Of a stretch of 64,000 nt of DNA, positions 57,976 through 64,000 are shown one piece after another (position 1 is the stretch's first letter; the number at the start of each line of letters is the position of its first letter). The notes beneath the pieces are model-generated. The model worked only from the letters and a program-made list of their open reading frames with translations. It did no database searches and was not told the DNA's origin. Source of the stretch: Buddleja alternifolia. Taxonomy: Eukaryota; Streptophyta; Magnoliopsida; Lamiales; Scrophulariaceae. The DNA lies in NCBI GenBank assembly GCA_019426215.1, contig CM033403.1, forward strand, positions 873,001-937,000, in the 5' to 3' direction. The position numbers and the translations under genes were made by a program.

Positions 57976-58400
57976 AGGAAGGAGAGAAAGGAGACAATGC
58001 ATCTTGGAAAAAAGTACTTAGCTCTAGAGGGACGTCACGTGCGTTGGCTAGACCTGGATGATGAAGACGATCTGGAGGTTGGGCACCCCAACCTAGGCAG
58101 GTGAAGAGAAGGAGAAGGCAGGAAAGAAAGGAGACAATGCATCTCGAAAAACGTACTTAGCTCTAGAGGGACATCACGTGCTTTGGCTAGACCTGGATAA
58201 TGAAGACGATCTGGAGGTTGGGCACCCCAATCTAGACAGGTGAAGAGAAGGAGAAGGTAGGAGAGAAAGGAGACAATGCGTCTCGAAAAAAGTACTTAGC
58301 TCTACAGGGATGTCATTTGCGTCGGCTAGACCTGGACGATGGAGACGATCTGGAAGGTTGGGTACCCCAACCTCGACAAGTGAAGAGAAGGAAAAAGCAG
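57976..58400. repeat. Three tandem copies of a 140-bp unit
   Basis: The phrase gagacaatgc(a/g)tct(t/c)g recurs near 57991, 58131 and 58270. Each is followed by 'tacttagctct', 'gctagacctgga', 'gatctgga(a)ggttgggcacccc' and 'gtgaagagaagga'. Units differ by substitutions, so the array is old. Confidence 0.85.
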
Positions 58401-59362
58401 GAGACAGGAGTACACGAGCCTGTTCAAAAGCACAATTTATGAAAGAAAATTAGTTTGCAAACAAAAGAAAGGAATATCATTAGCTAAATCTGGAAAGGTA
58501 GCTTCAGCAACAACATGCTGGTTAACTACAAGGAGAATGGCCGGACCTGCGAATGTTCTTAGGCGTAGCTGGAGAGGCCATACCCCTGATCGTAACGATA
58601 AAAGTAACTTTGTAATATCGGCACTCAAAGAAAGAAATTTCTCCGCAGCATAAATCAAATTGATCATGGATCAACTAAAAAGGATCATTGACACGACTAC
58701 CCAAGCTGCGTAGGTCGGGAGGGTTCAAAGAAAGCACGTAAAGACCCGATATACCCATTCCTGCACATTCAAAGCTAGAAAAGATGATGCTAGAGGTGGT
58801 CAGGACATGACTTCAAAAGGATGAACTACCTGGAGCTGCACAACTTGGACAAGCGGGAGAAGCTATTGTAGGATGCACCACTTGTGGTTGCAGGCCTGCA
58901 GGAGAACCAACCTGAAGAAAGGGGAGAATTCACCTCTAGGATAATAAGTTGACCCGACACTACAACGATTAGTGGACCATTGCACGACTAATCATGCATA
59001 TCATTCGAATTTTCCTTGAAGAATGGAGTTTTTAACACTCAAAGAAGAAGTGGAGTACAAAAAAGTCAATCAATGGTTATCATTTCATGGATACACCTGG
59101 AGGAAGAGGGAACTTTCCTCAGCAAATTAACAAGGCACCAACTCAAGGGGCAGCACCTATAGAGGTCGATAACAATGATCGAGCAACTATTCACATCATC
59201 TCGGGAGGTCTAGCAAGGGATGAATCAAAGTAAAACCTACAAAGACGCTTCACTTGGTGCAATGTTTCAAAATGGCTTCATCTGAGCAGCTTGAGATCTA
59301 TTCCAGCTCGGCCAAAGTTACATTTTTTCTCAACTCTCGTAGCTTGACTACGTCAAACTGCA
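58401..59362 (+). other. 3' internal region of element C, nothing recognised
   Basis: No gene is convincing; the minus frame 58437-58667 is discussed with the preceding region. The last 120 bases match the region just before the D LTR (35820-35930), including 'cagctcggccaaa' and 'ctcaactctcg(c/t)agctt'. Confidence 0.5.
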
Positions 59363-59379
59363 GAGTTGGGGGAGACTAT
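59363..59379 (+). other. Polypurine tract of element C
   Basis: GAGTTGGGGGAGACTAT immediately before the 3' LTR. Confidence 0.8.
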
Positions 59380-59930
59380 TGATGTGGGTTGAAATAGTTC
59401 TTTGGGCCAAGCTGGGTAATTATATACTTTATGGACCTAAGCCCAATGGCATCGTGGGCTTGGATCCTTCTAGAAGACTATCCATTCAGGTCTGTCCAGC
59501 TGAAGGATCGGTCACCCTGACCTGCACAGTTGGAGCATACTATATAGGACAAACCTGGGAGCGAGATCAGACAAGAATCAATCAAGGGATACACTTACCA
59601 TATCCGGACCTGCGGAGATCATGCCATCAGATCACTATTTATACCATAATAGATGTATAGCTCAAGATGGAATGATCATGATTTATTCTTATTACCTTAT
59701 GTATTTTAGGCATAGTTGACTTACCATTCTAGCCTATCCATGAATTACTTGTATAAATACTCCCTATGAGGATGAATAAAGGAAGCAACCAATTTACACC
59801 CGTGGACGGAGGTCTTCATTAGACCGAACCACGTAAATCTCTTGTCCATTTACATTATATTTCGTGCTTTATATCATATTTTCATATCATATATCGCATA
59901 TTCTTTTTGGTGTGAAACCCACACACATCA
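59380..59930 (+). repeat. 3' LTR of element C
   Basis: 551 bp, the same length as the 5' LTR, ending CCCACACACATCA, then the AGCAT duplication. Confidence 0.92.
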
Positions 59931-59935
59931 AGCAT

Positions 59936-60794
59936 GATGGGTGAATTAACTTTCTTCTTATGATTACAAGTTAAACAACTCCCTAATGGCATATTTATAA
60001 ACCAAACTAAATATACAAGAGATATGATTAAGAAATTTGGTATGGAAAACGTATCATCTTCAAAAATTTCAATGAGTCAAACACTTAAGTTAGATAAAGA
60101 TGAAAGTGGGAAGAAAATTGATATCACTAACTATAGAGGTATCATTGTATCACTTCTTTATCTTACCGCGAGTAAACTTGATATTATGTTTTCAGTATGC
60201 ATTTGTGCACGTTTTCAAGCTGATCCAAAAGAATCACACTTAATTGCTACCAAGAAGATCCTTAAATACCTAAAAGGCACACAAAATGTGGGCTTATGAT
60301 ATCCAAGGGACGCTCCTTTTGAACTAATTGGTTATTCAGGCGCAGATTTTGCAGGATGCAAAGTAGATAGAAAAAGCACTAGTGGTACATGTCAATTTCT
60401 AGGTGATAGACTAGTTTCGTGGAATAGTAAGAAACAACAATCCATAGCGACTTCTACCGCTGAGGCAGAATATGTAGCCGCTGGAAGCTGGTGTGCACAA
60501 ATCCTTTGGATGAGGCAACAACTTAGAGATTATGGAATTACCTTAGGTCCTACCCCAATCCATTGTGATAACCAAAGCGCTTTAGCTATGACCCAAAACC
60601 CAGTCCTTCATTCTAGAACTAAACACATTGACATTCACTACCATTTCTTGCGTGACCATGTTCAAAAGAAAGATATCTCCATACATTTCATTGGAACTGA
60701 CAAAAAATCGGCAGATATTTTCACCAAAGCGTTCAACGAACAACGTTTTCTCACTTTGAGAAGTGAATTAGGTATGATTGATTTAAACGCTTAA
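59936..60794 (+). pseudogene. Reverse transcriptase end and RNase H of element B
   Basis: This continues B after element C. The RT end reads KFGMENVSSSKISMSQTLKLD and ITNYRGIIVSLLYLTAS. RNase H keeps GADFAGCKVDRKSTSGT (first Asp of SDAD is Gly) and ends ELGMIDLNA at 60794. Stops: TGA near 59961 (A reads GGA) and TGA at 60297-60299 where A has TGG. Confidence 0.87.
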
Positions 60795-61075
60795 TCATAA
60801 AGCATCATACTCTTATAGGCATATAACACTGCTACAAAAAAGGCCTATTACAACGGTTTTTTGGACCTATTACAGCGGTTCTAACCGCTGTAATAGGCAT
60901 TAGGCCTATTACAACGGTTAAAAACCGCAGTAATAGGTGACCTATTACAACGGTTCTTGTCTAAACAACTGCAATAGGCTGTAAAAAGTTTTTTAAAAAA
61001 AATTCACCTATTGCAGCGGTTCTGTCTGGAACCGCTGCTATAGGGATTTTTTTTTTTAATTTCATTTTCTCATTT

Positions 61076-61355
61076 ATAATTTTACTGTGTCAGAATGACA
61101 CGAAATTCGCACGGTCATAGAGAAATGGCGTGCTGAACAAGACGCATGTTTTGCATTGCGGTCTTGTGATTTTAGCCATCTGAGATCGTTTAAGGCCTCA
61201 AATTTTTGTTTTCGTAATAAAACGAAAATTTGAAGCCTTAAACGATCTCAGATGGCTAAAATCACAAGACCGTAATGTAATGCACGCGTCTTGTTCAGCA
61301 CGCCGTTTCGCTATGACTGTGCAAATTTCGTGTTATTCCAACACAGTAAAATTAT
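61076..61355. repeat. Long hairpin-forming inverted repeat
   Basis: Arms 61076-61215 and about 61222-61355 are near-perfect inverse copies separated by a loop of about six bases. For example 'ggtcttgtgattttagccat' on the left answers 'atggctaaaatcacaagacc' on the right. A transcript would fold into a stem of roughly 130 bp. Confidence 0.88.
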
Positions 61356-61369
61356 TTTTCCGTATTTTC

Positions 61370-61830
61370 GCAAATACACAAATATATATACACACCCACA
61401 TATACACAAATATACATACACCCACCCACATATACACAAATATACATACATACATCCACCCATATATACACAAATATACATACACCCACATATACACAAA
61501 TATACATACACCCACACAAATATACATACATACACCCACCCACATATACACAAATACACATACACCCACCCACACATACACAAATACACATACACCCACA
61601 CACAAATATACATACACCCCCACATACACAAATATACATACACCCCCACATACACAAATATACATACACCCACATATACATAAATATACATACACCCACC
61701 ACATATACATCAATATACATACACCCACCCACACATACACAAATATACACCCACCCACACATACACAAATATACATACACCCACATATACGTAAATATAC
61801 ACCCACCCACCCACACATACACCCACACAT
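61370..61830. repeat. Simple-sequence block (acacaaatatacatacaccc)n
   Basis: Variants of 'cacatatacacaaatataca' and 'tacacccaccca' alternate for 460 bp. Open frames of 126-193 codons across it, on both strands, are artefacts. It is followed by GGT/GGC repeats (61830-61892) and (GA)n (61893-61945). Confidence 0.9.
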
Positions 61831-62473
61831 ATGGTGGTGGTGGTGGAGGCGGCGGTGGTGATATATGGTAGTGGTGGCGGCGGCGGTCGTGGTGCTATAG
61901 AGAGAGAGAGAGAGATTGAGAGGGTAGAGAGAGAGAGAGAAGCAGGAAGATCTATATGGGTTTCAAATTTTTGGTTTCGGCCTATTACAGTGGTTCACAT
62001 AAAAACCGCTGTAATAGGCGAAGTCAGTTCGAACCTATTACAGCGGTTCTGTTCGAACCGCTGTTATAGGCAAATTTTTTTTTTTACTGACCTATACAGC
62101 GGTTCGGTCCGAACCGCTATAATAGGTCCGAACCGACACACCCTATACAGCGGTTTTGTTCGAACCGCTATTATAGGCAATTTTTTATTTTATTTTACGG
62201 ACCTATTATAGCGGTTCGGTCTGAACCGCTATAATAGGTCCGAACCGACACACCCTATTACAGCGGTTCAGACCGAACCGCTGTAATAGGTATTTTTTAT
62301 TTTTTTTTACCGACATATTACAACAGTTCGGACTGAACCGCTGTAATAGGTTCGAACCAACACGCCCTATTACAGCGGTTTGGACCGAACCTCTCTTAAA
62401 ATTGAAAATGATAGATCTCCTGCAATTTCTAATTCTGTAAAAAATATTGCCAAATCGGTTTGTAGTAGTGTAA

Positions 62474-62706
62474 TTTAGAGGGAATCCACTTTATTATTTT
62501 GTCTAAAGCGTTTTTCAAATTGAAGTGAGTTATCAATTTTATGGGGAACTTTAAAATTGTACTTATTCCAATCAATAAGCGTCTATGATCAAAACAGATT
62601 TTTAAAATTATGTGCATTGATCACTAGCATTTATCTTTTAGGCATGACAAAATCAATCTCTAATAAAATTAAATAAAAAATGTCTTTTAAAGATCAAAAG
62701 CAATTT
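62474..62706 (+). other. Trailer of element B after RNase H
   Basis: This aligns with the spacer after pol in A (about 8640-8860). No gene. Confidence 0.6.
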
Positions 62707-64000
62707 GTTGGTCCCAAGTGGTATACGAAAGGGTCTAGAAGGGGGGGTTGAATAGACCCTTAAGTCTTTTTCGACTTCTTAAAAAATTCGTATCACTTTG
62801 AAGTATTTGAATGCTTGATAGGTTTAAGCGCTGGATGTGACGCTTGAGAAACGTTAACTTAGACTCGGTGATTTCAACGCTTACCAAAGTAGGGCAGAGT
62901 TGAGTCACTAAATCAGAGTTAGCACAGCGGAAGTATTTTATAGCTTAGCGTTCAGTTAACTGATCGAAAGTAGTTGCTTAGTTGTTTTAAGACTTTATCA
63001 GAATGTATGCAGTATGAATAGTAAAGCAGTAAAACAATGAATGCTTAAAGAGGTAAATGACACAAGATATTTGTAAGGTTCACTGGGTGATGTAATCCCA
63101 GCTACGTCCTTCTTCTCCTTTTATCAGGGAGGTTTTTCCACTATGATGATTATCGAAGAGTCACACAGAGACTTCTACAAGATAGAGGGAGATTGGATAT
63201 GATCTTGGAACTCCTTGGTCACACAGATTTCAGCTCCACTAAAGATCTTCTATCCCTTTGCTTCTTTCACTCAGAAATGGTGCAAGTTACTCTTGATCTC
63301 GAAACTCCTTGGTCACACAAATTTCAGCTCCAATAGAGATCAACTTCAACAAGCTTCTTTTACACAAAAATACTGCTTGCAAGTCAACCAGCTTTCTCAC
63401 TCAGATGAAAGGTGTTGATGGTTTTGGTCACGGGTTTGTTTGTTTTTGGAAAGTTCAAACAACTTGAGGATATCTCAATGGTAGTATATGTTCTTCTTAA
63501 AAAGAGATTTGAGATATGGGTGACTGTCTCTAGAATATTTGTGAAAAGCTTATATGAATATTTGGCTATGATTTTTAGTAAGCTTTTCTTTCAACAAGGT
63601 AGGTATTTTTTGTGTGTGTCCCTTTTTTTTTTATTTACTTGTTTGTTGAAAGAGCTATTTATAAGGTATTGGTGGTTTTTGTCCGTTTGACTCGATTGGA
63701 GTCTCGTTTCCCCAAACATTCCTTGAGTTCAGACATTTCTAACTTTGGGTATATTTAATTGGTTGGGCATGGTCTTGGTTTCATAAACCTGACAGTCTAG
63801 GTCAAGGATATGGCTTGCCCATAAGTTATAGTGCTTATATTTTAATAGCACTTATCCGACTTTTAATGCATCTTGTTTTATTTCCGTTGGAAATAATTCG
63901 TCCGTTTGATTCATGCATTTTTTTAAGTCTTTGGATGGTTTTGGGTCTAAATTCTTTTTCAGGTTACGTTCTTTGTAGGTTGTGTTGGTTTAACCTTTTT
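62707..64000 (-). repeat. Minus-strand SIRE-type LTR, running off the window
   Basis: On the + strand it starts TGTTGGTCCCAAGTGG, the inverse of the LTR 3' end seen in A and B. The conserved block with 'ggttcactgggtgatgtaatcccagctacgtcc' follows at 63077-63109. 1294 bases are visible of an expected 1450-1500. It marks another insertion into element B. Confidence 0.82.

Larger units (their letters stand above)
54622..59930 (+). mobile_element. Element C: non-autonomous Tat-type LTR element
   Basis: 5309 bp with two LTRs of 551 bp (54622-55172 and 59380-59930), a primer site, a polypurine tract and the target duplication AGCAT (54617-54621 and 59931-59935). The LTRs differ at about 40 positions by eye, near 7 percent, so the insertion is older than F. 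No gag or pol domain is recognisable. The LTR family is that of D. Confidence 0.92.
60827..62470. mobile_element. Non-autonomous CACTA element with palindromic subterminal repeats
   Basis: 1644 bp; ends CACTGCTACAAAAAAG and TTTGTAGTAGTG, with TAA duplicated on each side (60824-60826 and 62471-62473), as expected for CACTA. Both ends are packed with 'cctattacagcggtt' units in direct and inverted order (60840-61050 and 61978-62400). The centre holds a long hairpin and a simple repeat. No transposase frame. It lies in the trailer of element B; the flanks match 8630-8650 of A. Confidence 0.88.
48416..62706 (+). mobile_element. Element B: second SIRE-type copia element, degenerate and interrupted
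   Basis: A 5' LTR, primer-binding site, Gag, protease, integrase, RT and RNase H are recognisable in the same order as in A. It is cut by element C (54622-59930) inside RT and by a CACTA element (60827-62470) after RNase H. A minus-strand LTR replaces it from 62707. The 3' LTR and any extra ORF are not in the window. The left flank is AGAAA (48411-48415). Confidence 0.87.

Noticed and set aside
61280..61861. Frames of 126-193 codons rich in Thr/His/Tyr or Val/Cys/Tyr
   Set aside because: They are translations of the simple repeat in the CACTA element, open on both strands.
63215..63690. Small + strand frames of 67 and 92 codons
   Set aside because: They lie in the minus-strand SIRE-type LTR and correspond to non-coding LTR sequence in A and B.
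1..64000. tRNA or rRNA genes
   Set aside because: Only primer-binding sites complementary to tRNA ends were found (3980, 28807, 38864, 49910, 55175); no cloverleaf-like gene was recognised.

Overview
The window is repeat-dense nuclear DNA of a flowering plant, most likely a eudicot. It contains plant-specific LTR retrotransposon lineages (SIRE-type Ty1/copia, Athila-type and Tat-type Ty3/gypsy), CACTA, hAT-like and Stowaway-like DNA elements, and very AT-rich spacers. I found no convincing host gene, rRNA, tRNA or CRISPR array. Nearly every long open frame is a retrotransposon domain or a repeat artefact. The species cannot be read from the sequence.

Left block (1-37600) is a nest of insertions. 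The outer host is a Tat-type gypsy element (here D; + strand; visible at 15499-17839, 30697-36148 and about 37292-37600). A SIRE-type copia element (A, 3377-15498, +) lies inside D. The 5' LTR of A is cut by an Athila-type element (E, 1-3376, +) that runs off the left edge. The integrase gene of D is split by a young non-autonomous Athila-type element (F, 17840-30696, minus strand), which carries six tandem copies of a 1.28-kb module. The 3' LTR of D holds a truncated Athila-type LTR (G, 36149 to about 37291). D also carries a spliced, antisense reading frame (33029-35340, minus) between pol and its 3' LTR. A carries a long sense extra ORF (9424-13757) with two recognisable introns.

Middle block (37601-48415) is AT-rich and holds small elements: a CACTA-like MITE, a minus-strand Tat LTR with its primer-binding site, a 1.35-kb element with inverted ends, a hAT-like element with an 8-bp target duplication, and two solo LTRs with 5-bp duplications (43962-45658 and 46896-48331).

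Right block (48416-64000) is a second SIRE-type copia element (B, +). A non-autonomous Tat-type element (C, 54622-59930, target duplication AGCAT) is inserted inside its reverse transcriptase. A non-autonomous CACTA element (60827-62470, duplication TAA) lies behind its RNase H. A minus-strand SIRE-type LTR starts at 62707 and leaves the window.

All gag/pol frames are broken. Where A and B can be compared codon by codon, many stops are C-to-T or G-to-A changes, the usual mark of methylated, silenced repeats. The most interesting signals are the intron-bearing extra ORF of A, a 954-bp GT-AG segment present in B and cleanly absent from A, the spliced antisense gene of D, and the amplified module of F whose junctions lie at polypurine-tract-like sequences.
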